Source: Apostichopus japonicus (Eukaryota > Echinodermata > Holothuroidea > Aspidochirotida > Stichopodidae). From it: DNA of 60,000 nt. The DNA is taken from positions 26,148,376-26,208,375 of the forward strand of contig NC_092567.1 in the NCBI RefSeq assembly GCF_037975245.1. The letters run 5' to 3'. The translations under genes were made by a program, and so were the position numbers. Of the stretch, positions 48,301 through 60,000 are shown piece by piece. The notes under the pieces are model-generated. The model saw only the letters and a program-made list of their open reading frames with translations. It made no database searches and was not told the origin of the DNA. Each line of letters starts with the position of its first letter. The stretch's first letter is position 1.

Positions 48301-49858
48301 ATGTATAATATTTTGACATGAAATATGGCAGGAAATATTCAGTTGCTAACAAGTCAGATAATTATATCAATCCAGTCTTCCATTGGTTGTCATAGTTACT
48401 GTTGGAAATAGGCTCAGGAGTATTGCCTTTCAGACGTTTTGGGATTTTCCTGCTGTGTGCATTTGACCTTAGTGTTGGTTTACACGCTTCTCACCATATC
48501 CACAGCCTGGTCTCTGCTGCAGGGGAATAGCAAAGGTTAACAGTGGTATATGATATACCCAATACATACCTCAGTACAGGAGTATGTTAAAACCATCATG
48601 ATTGGTTAGAGAGAGAAAGTCTTTGTTGAACTTTACACTACCAAATCATCAGCCCCAGGAATTCTACCTCTTGACTTTATCTGATTTTCAAGACAGCAGG
48701 GAGTTTTGGAAGACTTTAATTTTTTCCAATCTGTTCCAGCTGGGACTGATATTAGTACAGTAAGTAATATAGGACTAAGCTACAAGGACTCGGTACCTAT
48801 GATATGAAGCTGTAAGAGTATACATGTACAATATATTACCATAGTAGACTTAGTGGGCTGGTTTCTTGGTACAGAGTACTTATACATTACTGGTGCGGTA
48901 AACTTTTGCTGTTGACATTGTAACTCTGTTGATATTATTTGTGTGGGACATTTATTCGTGTTGGAAGCTTGTGGACCATACACCTCAATCATACAATGCA
49001 GCTTGTATGACCTACAATATAAGAAGTTTCCTATTTTAACATTAATTTATTTTCCTTTTAAATTTTGTAGCAATATTGCAGTTGTCTTTGTGATTTTTTT
49101 CTGTGTTATTGCTGTCTCTTAGTGTCGGAAACAATCTCAGAATTTTATGCGATAACGAGTAATTTGGGCTCCAAAGACTATATTGGAAATTCAAGAAAAC
49201 TTGACAAAATGCAAATTGTTATAACTGAACTTCCTACTCATCTCCTGCAGGACATTATCTTATAATGCAAAGTGTGAAAGTGACATTAATGTCAGATAGA
49301 GAGCTCAGATTTTCTTTTGGACACAAAAAGCATGATTTGTGAACTTTTGATGACATTTTGTGAACATTCACAAGTTCAACTTAGATGTAAGTATGCTGTG
49401 GCTACTGAGTAATGCTGTCTGTACAATAGTAACCGGGGGACTTAAGGAACAGTTTTGATTTAATTTTTCCTGTTGCCAGCTGTCAGGTTCACCTGATGGT
49501 GAATGTACTTTTGCTTACTTTGGAACCTTACACTAAGTATACATTATTTCTAAATGGATTGGTTAATTGAGCTTACCTACAACATTTTCAATGTTATCAT
49601 AACGGTTCTAGGCCATCCATTTGTTTAGTTCAAGGAAGAGTAAATTCGTGTACCTTTCATCTTTCGAGTGATTATTTTCCTTCTCAGTGGCAAGACAATT
49701 TGCATCAAAAAGTGAAAGGGGAAAAATGTTGTGATTTAAGTATCACCTCAATAAGGAAAAAAAACTTTGGAAGGCTTAATGAACAAACCTTGGAAATAAT
49801 AAACATCAGATATACGGAAAAGAAGGTGATTTTATAAGCCAATTTTTTGGTCTAGTCA
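45371..49858 (+). other. Intronic DNA
   Basis: No firm exon. TTAAAGGG-type words recur at 46971-47110. Open frames at 46528-46839 (+) and 46934-47323 (-) are AT-rich, lack family resemblance and are not called. A core-promoter-like arrangement is listed separately. Confidence 0.45.
46442..46511 (+). promoter_or_regulatory. CCAAT/TATA arrangement
   Basis: CCAAT at 46442-46446 is followed by TATAAATA at 46480-46487, with a pyrimidine-rich CTCTCCTACAGT about 25 bp later where initiation would fall. The spacing is textbook for a core promoter. No first exon was found just downstream, so it may be coincidence or an internal promoter of the host gene. Confidence 0.25.
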
Positions 49859-49864
49859 GCTGTC

Positions 49865-49909
49865 ATGTTGGCGACTTTACTTCCCGGCCATGGGAATTAT
49901 GACTTGGAG
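49865..49909 (+). CDS. Possible alternative first coding exon
   Basis: ATG followed by 14 codons (MLATLLPGHGNYDLE) ends at GAG|GTAAGA in phase 0. The phase would join it to any phase-0 exon downstream. An acceptor-like TCTAGTCAG ends at 49859, so it may instead be internal in another frame. Too short to be certain. Confidence 0.25.
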
Positions 49910-50009
49910 GTAAGAATTATTAGTTAGAGTACCGTTCTGATTGGGAATGCAGTATTCAGGGATAGAGACTTAGATCTGACTTTATTTGAAAGCATAGGTT
50001 GGGGGTAAT

Positions 50010-50313
50010 CAGGGATGTGCTCAGGAATATTTTAGTGCCGGGCAGATTTTGCAGTAGTGTGATCCACACCCTGGGAGAGGGATCTCATGGGTGGGGTACC
50101 CCCTCCCCACTGGAAATTTTGCACATGAAGTATGCTTAGGTAGTGCTATTTTTCCTATTCTGTGCCATGTATTCTCCCAGGTTTTGGTTATGGTAAAATT
50201 TGTTAAATTATCATCAAAAAAGTGCCGGGCGGAAATGTTTAAAATATGTACTGTTTGTGCTGGGCGGCATTCAGAACTGCTGGGTGCAGCCGCCCAGTGT
50301 GAGCACATCCCTG
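50010..50313. mobile_element. 304-bp inverted-repeat element (hAT-like MITE)
   Basis: CAGGGATGTGCTCA at the left end and TGAGCACATCCCTG at the right end are perfect 14-bp inverted repeats. GTGCCGGGC occurs twice inside. No clear target duplication was found and there is no transposase. Confidence 0.75.
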
Positions 50314-53300
50314 GGTTATATTTCAGGATAGAAGCAACTATGCACAGTCTATTTGAAATTATATGGAGGTTTTAGGTCGTGCAGTAAATTAATTCAGCTC
50401 TTAAAATGAATTAAACCACTTCTCTATCAAGTAGCATTTGTGTTGATTTTTTGCTCAATTTTAAAATTCCCATGAGGAATAGGGTTCATTAGTTAGAGTA
50501 TTCAAAACTTAATGCAAATGATGAAGTTTTAAAAAGAAAGGGACAAAAGCTGACTTTTTGTCATAATTTGCTAATTGGTTGTTGGATATGTAAGCCTAGC
50601 TACTAAAGTTCAAGTATATCTAGGTGGCACAATGTTGATAAATTAAAGTCACAAGCCAATCTTATGTTTAAGAAAATCAACGAGGGTGGTGTCTTAGTTT
50701 GATCAATTACGATCAAATCATTGAGGGTGGATGTCTTAGTTTGATCAATTACGATCAAATCATTGAGGGTGGATGTCTTAGTTTGATCAATTACGATCAA
50801 ATCATTGAGGGTGGATGTCTTAGTTTGATCAATTACAATCAAATCAACTAGGGTGGGTGTCTTAGTTTTGATTTAGTATGATCTTAATTTGTGTTTAATA
50901 TCCAGCAGTGGTGGTGGTTTGGTAGAATTGTTCAATCAAGAGTAGAAAGCTATTTTATTGATAGGACTTTGACCCTAGCTTTTGATTATAACTCTTAGTA
51001 ACAATTTGACATGTTTGTTTCTCCAAACGAAACTAGAAGGATATCAGTTGTGTTTCAGCCTCAGTCATTTGTTCACATATTCCGTTATCTGTATTACAGT
51101 TGCCAATTGATATAAGAAATCACCCAAATACAATTTGAGTATCATTATTATATTATAGTGAATTGAATCAATCAGTCAATGGATCGATCAATCAATCAAG
51201 TGTGATATTTTATTTATATTCATCAAGGAGCCTGGTTGCTGTGGTTGGAAGAGAATATTCTGTCAACCTAGGAAAGAACAAATTTACTTTCGAATGTTCT
51301 TTGAACTTCTTTCCTAATCCAAAGTTCTTTCCTAGAATCCAATTGTTCTTTCCTAATCAATCCAACTGTTGTTTCCTACAGTGACAGAATATATCTCTGA
51401 TTTCCCCTGGTTGGATTGTTCCATTGACTAAATAGGGGTACTGTAAAGTTACAAAGTTGTTTGTCCTGTGACAAAACACATGACTACTGTGGCTGTGTAG
51501 AAGTATCTTACTAACAGTAATTGAAAGTAATTTGGATAAGTAAGGAAGGCAAAGTGTTGTGCAGGTCCTGTTCTGAAAGAAATTTGTGAAGGACAAACAA
51601 CATTGGTGCTATAAAATACCCCTAATAAAAAATGGAACAATCTCACATGCTTGCCAAACCCATTTCATTATAAGGGTGTTTCTGGTTTGCAATGACAGTA
51701 ATCACAAGTGATGGACATTTAAATAGCAAAACAATATTTTATCAACTCCTGGTTTCATATGGGTTGACAAACTGTTGTAAGAGTAGTGACTTTTGCTCCA
51801 TAAAGAAGTCATAAAGGTTGCTAAAAATGTATGTCATTAAATTTGGATCATCATTTGATTGTGTGCTGCTGAGTAATACGACCCATGATGTCATCTATCC
51901 TTATGCCAAGGTTGTGATGACAATGTGAGGTAAACAAACACATAAAAGAGGGTTTCTTGACTCACACCCACATACCAACAATTTAGCTGTGAACTCTTTT
52001 TGTCCTGCACTGTACTGTGTGTAGTTGTATATACACATAACAGTACTATGTAGATGACCATACAGGATACAGCCAGATGGAGTTTAGGATTCCTTTCATA
52101 GCAGTTTGCCTTAGAAAGGGAAGGTACAACAGATGTTTATATACCAATGCCTAAGGGACAGTTATTTTTATTTTATTTGTGGAGGGACTTAACTGTTGAC
52201 CAGGAAAAATTGAAGGGGATGTTCTATTGTTCAAAGAATTGGATTTTGCTCTCACAAGGGAATGAGAGTTTGGTTATAAGGAATTGTGGTGCTTGCCAAG
52301 AGGATTTGTGTGGGCTGGCTTACCTGTATACTGTGTGACTTTTATGCATTGGTATTTATACAACTGCATATACTGTGAGAAAACTGTGATAATAATAAAC
52401 AGGTGTAGTGTGAACCTGTTCTGTGATTGTACACAACAGGATCAATTAAAAAGGAGGTTTTTGTTATTGAGACAGCAAGGCGATCAACTTGTTTCATCAA
52501 ATCCTTGTAATAAGCTGCTTTGACAATCACTGTTTTACGATGGTTAGGCCACTTCGCAAAGTAAGTTGAAACATTTAGAAACTGACATGTTTTTCTCACA
52601 ATACTGTATATATGTCTAATTACAACTCATTATTATTCCTGGCATCCTGGCCAAGTGTGAGGTCACAGAAAGGATACCATGGACCTTGGTCTCTGGTCTT
52701 CTGGAGAAATACAGATATGTAACTTGGGTCTTGTTCTTGAAGTAGTCTGTACAGTGTGAACTTCTTGATCTCATCTTACATTGATGGAAAGTCACTGTTG
52801 TAAATCATCAGAACGTTAGAATGACAGGAAGAGGAAGTGGGTGTAGACCAGTGTTAGTGCTAGGATGCTAAAAAAGGAGGGGAATTCCCCCTGTCAATTT
52901 ATTTTTGGGGGAGGAATTTCCATTTTTTGGGGGGGGGATTTTCAAGGGGGGTGGGATCTGGGATTGGTGCTGTTAGTAGTTAAATGTACGTACATATGCT
53001 TGTATCAAGGTTTAGTGCACATATAGTACATACAGTGCAGTACACTTTGTCGACCACTGCGACCAATACACACTGTGCAGTGCAGCACTAACAAAGCCAG
53101 TGTTTTTTATTTGGAAAGATTTGATCATTCACATTACTCTTTACAAAAATCAACAAAACTTGTAACTACAGTAATGGTGCAAGTTGCGGGAAATTCCCCC
53201 CAAGAGAAATATTTTTGCAGGACCCTCTTGATAAATTGCGGGAATCCTGTAATCGCACGCCCTAATGCAAACATTGGTATGGACCCTAAAGTGGGCCAGT

Positions 53301-54916
53301 GGAGATGGACCCTGAAGTGGGCCAGTGCAGGTGTGGACTTAAATGTTTAACAAATGTTTGTAGGGTAGGTATATTTTGGTGTTTGTCTATGCAAATTGGA
53401 GATGGTTATTAATTTATTTTCATGTGATGATGGGAAACTAGTTTACAAGTTACATGCTAGTTAACTAGACCAAACATGTCAGCAGAGAATAGAATTGAAG
53501 GTTATGCCGTGTTGTGTAATTTAATGTGACGCTGTTCATAATTTAGCTATTTATGTTCAGACAAGAAAACAATCTTGTTTAGTTAACTTTGTCACTTCCA
53601 TCTGAAATGAAAGGAAACTCACATTTGCAATAATTAATTAGATTAATTAGCGTTACTATTTTACTAACAGGTAGATGCTCTATACCTTTCAATGAAATTA
53701 GCAAGCATTTCGTCTGTCAAATTTGGATTGGCAGAGTGTTTGTTTGGAGGGGCAGAACTTTTGTCTGATCGGGTGGGCGGCATTTGCATGGATTCATCAT
53801 TGCGGTCCATTACTTAAACCAGGAATTTGAAGAAAAATGGGTGTGAGGCATGATCGAAATTTGAGGGGCCATCGCCCCAGATTGTTCTCTTGTGGCTATG
53901 GGCCTGGGTTCATTCTAGTTTAGAAGTTACCGGGCTTGCAGATGGGGGAGTCTTAGATGGTATCTGCAGAAAAGTGAACAAGAGGTTAGGCCTAGTTGCG
54001 TCATATATATGGTGATGTTATACAGTAGGTCTATTCTAGCATTGTGCGGGATCCCGGTAGTCAAGTGAATCCCGGTATCCCGATCCCGGTATTGACTAGT
54101 CCCGATCACAGTGCAATGTGTAAATTACTACCAGGAGTGGGAAAACGACCGATTATTACATTCGTTTTGGTATCATTCCCGGGATTCCCAGACATAATAA
54201 AAGTATCTACGTGTTACTATTTGAAATAAAGAAAAGAAAACATGTTTATTTCTGGTGTCTGTGTTCTTAGTTTGAAATGTTGAGGAAAATTCCGGTAGAA
54301 GTTACGATACTGGGATTCATGTGGCAACACTACCGGTTTTGTGAAATTTGCACTAGCCCACAACGCTATAAGAAACAGCGGTCAAGTTCAATTTTAAAGT
54401 GATTTTGTTATAAATTAAGGTATATTGTACAAAGAATAGTTTGTGATAAATGCCAGGCTTCCCCACAGGAGGGAGAGATGGAGGCGGGAGGAGCCGGGGG
54501 GGGGTGGTGGTGGTGGCAGTTCGCAGTCTTGGCAAGCATCATATCTAGCTTGTTTCCCACATAGGAGAGGGGTATGCAATATGTTTTTACCTTGTTCCAA
54601 AGGTAGTTTGATAGGTTTTAGTGAAATGTTTGAATTGGGATTGTTATAATTTAAGGGAAATACCTGTATGTGGTGAAATTTTTTCCTCTATGTATAAAGC
54701 AATAATGTCAGTTGAGCTTATTAAATGCAGAACAGTATTTAGTTGAGTAATAATCACCTTCCCAGTAAAACAAAGATACAATTAAATGTTGGAGCATATC
54801 AAATAGGTTCGTGTTACATTGTTTAAAACATTAATTTCCCAGGAATCTCAAACAGTGGTTCCCCAACACGCCCGGCCCGGATACCCTCCCTCATGACCAT
54901 GCACTGTAGTATGACT
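50314..54916 (+). other. Intronic DNA
   Basis: It holds the 42-bp array at 50688-50863. A GGGATCCCGG / CCCGATCCCGG-rich inverted-repeat patch lies at 54034-54118, probably a transposon fragment. GGGAATTCCCCC-type stretches at 52870-52960 and 53190-53210 also look transposon-derived. A 27-bp duplication (GGACCCTRAAGTGGGCCAGTG) lies at 53280-53330. A short ATG frame ending at a donor near 52560 was too short to call. Confidence 0.4.
50688..50863 (+). repeat. 42-43-bp minisatellite
   Basis: About four units of TTAGTTTGATCAATTACGAT plus CAAATCATTGAGGGTGGATG. Each unit contains an inverted pair GATCAATTACGATC. A minus-strand repetitive peptide results from the unit being a multiple of three. Confidence 0.92.
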
Positions 54917-55250
54917 TGTCATTGTTGTGTTAGTAGACCATGCGTTGTGATATGCGTTGTGTTACATAAACTATGCATTGTGTTATATAGACCATGCGTT
55001 GTTATATATAAACCATGCGTTGTGTTATATAGACCATGCGTTGTGTTACATAGACCATGCACTGTGTTACATAGACCATGCACTGTGTTACATAGACCAT
55101 GCACTGTGTTACATAGACCATGTGTTGTGATAAATAGACTATGCGTCGTGTTACATAGACCATGCGTTGTGTTATATAGACCATGCGTTGTGTTATATAG
55201 ACCATGCGTTGTGTTATATAGACCATGCATTGTGTTACGTAGACCATAGA
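54917..55250 (+). repeat. 21-bp minisatellite
   Basis: About fifteen units of ACCATGCGTTGTGTTATATAG with single-base variants. Because the unit is 21 bp, open frames run through it on both strands; they are not genes. Confidence 0.93.
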
Positions 55251-57344
55251 CCATCATACATGAAGTGAGACCACAAAATCAGCAGGAAAAGTATCCAATG
55301 TTTCCTTCTTTAGCTCTGGTCGCTGTGGTTCAGTTGGGGTCATATATTGGTGTGGATTATTTCCTGATTGTTGCTAAAATGTATATAGCCTTTACTACAG
55401 TGTCAGTATGTACTGTATTGCAGTAACACACACCGCTACAGTATATTAGTACAGCACTGTATATTATAATCTTCTTGATGGTACTGCGACATCAGTTTTT
55501 TGAGGAGTTATAGCACATACCATGGTCCAGTTGTTAGTCTGTGATCGCTGTAGAATAGTACTGATTAACCCATTGTTTTTGTGTGCAACTAATGGACTAA
55601 AGTACATCGCAACAGGAAACCCGAGCTTTATCCTTTCCAGACTCTTTGTGATTCTCAAAGTTCAAGTTTAATTGAGAAAGGAATATATTTTATTTACAAA
55701 CACGGTGTAGGATTGTGTTGCACAGGATTGGATGCACATTTCAATCTTTCTCAATTGTTTGTGACTGTTAAGTGCAATTTGGAGAGAAATTACTTTGAAA
55801 ACATGATGGTTGCTGTAACTTGACATAATTTTATAAATGTTAAATTCACATAGGATTTGGTAGCATGATTTCCATGGAAGTGTTTATTTTGTACAGGAGC
55901 TATTAGGGGAAGTACTATAGACATTCAGTACATGTACATAGTAATACAGTAACACAAAGACTACTAGTTATATATAGTACATACAATGTACATGATAACT
56001 TTAACAAGAGTCAAAAAACAAATTTATTCATTACCTCTATGCACTGTACAACTTGAATTAACTTATGTTTCAGCTTCCTGGTATATTGTCAGACTAAGTT
56101 TTTTTCAAGTTGAAATTGAGTCATAACAAATTTCTTGAGTCATGACAAATATACAGTAGGTTTGTAAACAATTTAGGCCTTCATCAGAGTCAAGGTGGGG
56201 AAAGCCTACACCCAGAGCAAGTCTTGTGTGATATATTTTGGCACTAATATTTGTTCCTAAACAAAGAAAAAGATTACCTTGTGGTTTAGTGACTGTGAGT
56301 AGCTATGAATGAAGCTCATGTGCAGTTATAAATAGTGCATTGAATACTAACACCTTTAGAAGGGTCTTATTCCATGACACAAGTGTGCTTTTGTATTGGA
56401 GTGTTAACAACACTGTTATGTGAACAAATACAGGGTGTACACTGAGGGTGTGTGCAATATACATGTGACTTCAGGTTAGATCTTTCATTAAGGAATTAGA
56501 ATCGGCTAACAAGGACCCAGAGATTGATCACTGCCGTTGAGAACAGTTTCCATTTGAAGGAATAAGGATATTTCTAATATGTGTTTGAAATTTCACGATA
56601 TCCCAGCTGACAAAAGAAAACCTTTGAGTGGTGTTCATGCAAACTGTCTAGGTTTGAAACAGCGGAGAAGAGAGTCAGTTAAAGCCATCGGCGTATCAGA
56701 ACAGTTGTTGTTGTTTAAATTGCCAGTTGCCAATGGATACATCTCAATTACGTGAGATGAAATTGATTGTTAAGTGCATACCTATCGATAGTACTTGTTA
56801 AATAAATGCAGTTACTAGTTCATCATGACTCTTGCACCCATGTTTTCGACTCTTGCACCCATGTTTACGACTCTTGCACCCATTTTTTCAACTCTTGCAC
56901 CCATGGATGTTCTGCTGTATCTAGAATAACAGAATTTTTGTTCTGAAAGCATCGATGATAGTACCTTGATGTTGGCTCTCACCGGTAGCTATTTCGTCAT
57001 AGAAAGTCTGGAAATATAAAGGAATTATTAATAATCCATGGCATGAAACCTTGTACCCTGATTGAGGAAAAATAAAACGTTGCATATCAGATATGGTGTT
57101 TATCATATGGAAAGGATATTTATGCAGGTATGTTGTGACGGACTTGGCTTGTGAACAAGTGTATAGATCAAAAATTATATTTGGAAACCAAAGTTTATTT
57201 TCCAGTTAAGTTTGAAGTTTAACTGCAGCTGCTATTCCCAATAATAAACTGGGACTTGTCTATCAAAGAAAGGTGGAAGTGCTTTTGTGGAAGATTTCAA
57301 TAGTTTGGCTTGACTAACTGAACAACACTTAAATCCAGCAAAAA
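55251..57344 (+). other. Intronic DNA
   Basis: No exon recognised. It includes the 20-bp array at 56827-56905. Confidence 0.45.
56827..56905 (+). repeat. 20-bp minisatellite
   Basis: Four tandem units of the form CGACTCTTGCACCCATGTTT, with variation only in the T-rich junction. Confidence 0.92.
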
Positions 57345-57395
57345 TGTCAGCCAGTCTGAGACGACCACTGAGAGTACAGACAAAAAAGAAATCTG
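57345..57395 (+). CDS. Possible alternative first coding exon
   Basis: ATG opens 17 codons (MSASLRRPLRVQTKKKS) ending at TCT|GTAAGT, a strong donor in phase 0. The peptide is very basic. The phase matches the other exons of the host gene, so this may be an alternative N-terminus from an internal promoter, or the start of the next gene. No acceptor or promoter decides between them. Confidence 0.35.
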
Positions 57396-57716
57396 TAAGT
57401 TTCTATCTTTAAGATCACAATTATAAAGTAAAATTTACATAAAATACTGACCTTTGGCTTAACCTGTGACCTTTGGTTTAAGATGTATATGAAAAGATCA
57501 TTTCACCATACAAGTATCTGTAACCTTTGGTTTCATCAAATAAACTACTTTTCTCTGACTGCTACCAGCTGGGTTATCTACTTTGATACAACTATTGGTT
57601 TTCCCCAGCTGTAAGACTGACTCATACACCGTCACCTCTACAGGGAACAACTCCCCCCTCCCTCCTCCCCTCCCCATCCAGCCCTGTTCGGCTGAAAGAC
57701 AGAAAGGGATTTTTGG

Positions 57717-58131
57717 TATAATAATAATAATAAATGAGACTTATATCTAGTGCCAAATCAGTAGACAAAAGTCACTGCTCAAGGCGCTTTACAAAGAAAG
57801 CAGATTAATTTACAAAAGAACAAGTGAAAAGATGGTTCTTAAGTGGACTTTTGAATGTAGAAAGTTTAGAGCAAGTTCGAATGTGATCTGGTAACTTGAG
57901 ATAAGAGCCAGAGTATTCGAAGCTTCTGTAACCATAGGTCTTCAAGCGTGGTTTAGGAACAGTTAAATACAGTTTGTTGAAGGAACGAAGTGTGCGAGTT
58001 GGAATATAACTGAGACTTGTGCGAGTTGGTATCCTCAAATGTTTCTTTCCATCGCTGTTTGGATGCAAATCATTGGTGTTTTTACTATCAATCCAAAGTA
58101 TAATATTAACCAGAAGTGTAAACACATCCAC
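57717..58131 (-). mobile_element. 5'-truncated LINE (CR1/L2-like), ORF2 C-terminus
   Basis: A 108-codon minus-strand frame (57805-58131) contains TVPKPRLKTYGYRSFEYSGS, then LPDHIRTCSKLSTFKSPLKN and HLF. This is the characteristic C-terminal tail following the reverse transcriptase of many CR1/L2/jockey-type LINEs, where the usual form is TYG.R.F....LWN.LP..IR....L..FK..LK..LF. It is followed by AGCGCC-type sequence and a (TTA)n tail at 57717-57732. The upstream RT domain is missing, as expected for 5' truncation. Confidence 0.7.
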
Positions 58132-59676
58132 CTTACAGATACATACTGCTCATACTATGTACAGTAGTTCTCAGTGTAAAACTAGTCCTTCATGCACGGC
58201 TGCACATAGTTGTAAGGTTTGATCCTAGCATGGTAAATATTGCTATGGACTGAAGATTGTGTGGTATTTATTATTTGTCAGTGAATTGAAAACCATGGGT
58301 CACTCTAAATCTCTGTTCTTTTTTCACGGTTATTACCATGCTGCTAGCTAACCTGGACTGAAGCCATATATTTACTGTACTAGATCCTCCTTGCATCGCT
58401 TAGTGTAGAGTCGTAGACTTCCTGATAGTGATTCCACAGGAAACAGAAATTCTGTGGATTTATGTTGATAACATGATTTGATACTACAGCAAATGACAAG
58501 TTTATTATTACTAACTTAGTTGATTACTTTTGTCAGTCATTCCCACGGGATAATAGCTGATGAATCGTGTAGCCTACTCTTAGATTCATCAAGGTCGTGA
58601 AGAACAAAGACAGTTGGATAATTACTGGTGCGGTGATTGGAATATATATACTTTTTGAAGAATTCTTAATGTTTTTTTTGGCTATGGATATACAGTAGGC
58701 CATCAAGAAATAGCCATACTCTTTGTGTTCAGCTAATTTTACTGTAGAAATGTGCGTACGTGACTTGTAAAGTAGAGTTTATTGTGGAGGTAATCGTCTT
58801 AATCAGTTATTCTGTTGGAGCTGTGTTTATGGTTACTCATGTGATGGAAGCAGTTGTTCATGTCATCTGTGCATGATGTGGCATACATAAACATGTGCAT
58901 TCTCGATTCGGAATAATCTGTCGAACCACTGCATACTTTGTGAAAGACCAGACTTTCTCTAAAAGGGATCAAACAGTTTCCATCTGTGGAATCATAGCAT
59001 ACATTGTGAAAGGGATAGGACTGAAATAGTGAAATGATGTTTAGTGTATAGTGCTGCATCATAGTGATGATGCAATCATAGTAGAACAAACATTACCCTT
59101 GGTAGAAGTTAATTCTTTGAAGGAAAAAATGTCATGGATGAATTTATTGAGCACTTAGTATTAATTAATATTTGTTGTATATTCAAAATTCAATTTACAC
59201 TTTATGGGATTAATTCATGAAAGTGACAAAACTCAAGAGAGAACCACCGAAGCTAAGAAATTACATTTTTATCTTAGCAAATTGTGATATTGTTGTCTGT
59301 AATTTATATTTTTGTGATGCTACTGAAAGTTGAGAAGGAAGATAGCTCCTGGTAAGAGCATCTGAAGGACCAGAAATGTGACTAAAGCACCTAGAGCATC
59401 AACATTGAGAAAGTTTAAAAAAACATTAATAATTCAGTTTAATTATCAGAGACAGATATGAAAAAACCCAGCCAGGTTGTTAAGAATTAATTAGCAGACT
59501 TATTCCTTCATATGTGCCAATTAGTCCAAACTTGGAGACTTCTAAATGAATTTCATTAAAGACAGCGTTCACAAAAAATGTAAAGAGAAATTATTAAGCC
59601 TACCTGCCTCCTCATAATCTTAGCACTCTTGTGATTGATTCTTTTTGGAAAAGACATAAATTTACAGTCTTGATAA
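58132..59676 (+). other. Intronic or intergenic DNA, no gene seen
   Basis: AT-rich, no repeat array. Minus-strand frames here are short and featureless. Confidence 0.45.
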
Positions 59677-59817
59677 ATGTTGGTTCACATCTCTCCAAGA
59701 GGGGATAACAGTTGTCTAGACAAGAACTATGTAGTCAGGATGCAACAATTTCATGGTTCTAATCGTGGTGATTCCTTTCTGAGGAGAAATGCCATCAAAA
59801 GAAATAGTAATCCAGAG
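59677..59817 (+). CDS. Possible coding exon near the right edge
   Basis: ATG opens 47 codons ending at CCAGAG|GTAAGT in phase 0. TAA stands directly before the ATG in this frame, so it would be a first coding exon. Alternatively an internal exon could start at 59698, after GGGATAACAG, but that needs a different incoming phase. The peptide is polar and basic (FHGSNRGDSFLRRNAIKRNS). No family recognised. Confidence 0.35.
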
Positions 59818-60000
59818 GTAAGTTCCTTTGCCCTCAGCTGGATGGTTGATGGAAAGAACCCAAAGTTGATTGGTTGATTAAGGATGAAAATGAAGAGAGG
59901 GATGATGTTCATGCTACTGTCATACATGTTCGTTGCTTGAAAGTTTATACTTCATCGTAAATCATTTTATCCACAACTGATGACAATATTCTAACCACCT

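Noticed and set aside
50603-50842. Repetitive 79-codon minus-strand frame
   Set aside because: Created by a 42-bp minisatellite.
54893-55257. Open frames of 118, 112 and 81 codons on both strands
   Set aside because: They follow from a 21-bp tandem repeat without stops, not from coding selection.

Overview
This is an animal genomic window: AT-rich, intron-dominated DNA with spliceosomal splice sites, many minisatellites, poly-G/poly-C tracts and diverse transposable elements. The retroelement types and general sequence texture suggest a marine invertebrate, possibly an echinoderm. That taxonomic guess is weak, because no conserved host gene was recognised. Nothing bacterial is present: no operons, ribosome binding sites or CRISPR array.

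Layout. (1) 1-3532: non-coding DNA with a mosaic of transposon remnants, including a perfect 14-bp-arm hairpin. (2) 3533-10991: one complete, apparently young Ty3/gypsy-type LTR retrotransposon on the minus strand. It is bounded by a 5-bp target duplication (AATAA) and has a gag ORF with a zinc knuckle, a 1472-residue pol ORF (protease, RT, RNase H, integrase), a primer-binding-site candidate and a polypurine tract. Gag and pol overlap in the -1 frame, with a GGGAAAC slippery heptamer and a downstream stem. Its two LTRs are strikingly unequal: 956 bp against 175 bp. (3) 10992-35446: about 24 kb without a recognisable protein gene. It holds a tRNA-derived sequence, small inverted-repeat elements, a retroposon tail, a Penelope-like hairpin and a G-rich satellite. 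The most unusual object is a 2.65-kb element at 29658-32307, with roughly 230-240-bp terminal inverted repeats enclosing nine exact copies of GTGACTCGCGTGAC. (4) 35447-59820: part of one plus-strand host gene. A large exon (35447-37724) encodes a proline-rich, tyrosine-motif scaffold-like protein with a 28-residue tandem repeat. It splices in phase 0 to a 141-bp exon (39752-39892). Further downstream are weaker phase-0 exon or alternative-first-exon candidates at 43746, 49865, 57345 and 59677. The introns carry minisatellites, hAT-like elements and a truncated LINE. The gene runs off the right edge.

The retrotransposon genes act together: gag forms the particle, the frameshift gives Gag-Pol, and RT/RNase H and integrase copy and insert the element. 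The host gene looks like an adaptor protein, with SH3-ligand prolines and YxxP/YD(S/T)W tyrosine motifs. That role is inferred from composition only; no folded domain is visible in this window.
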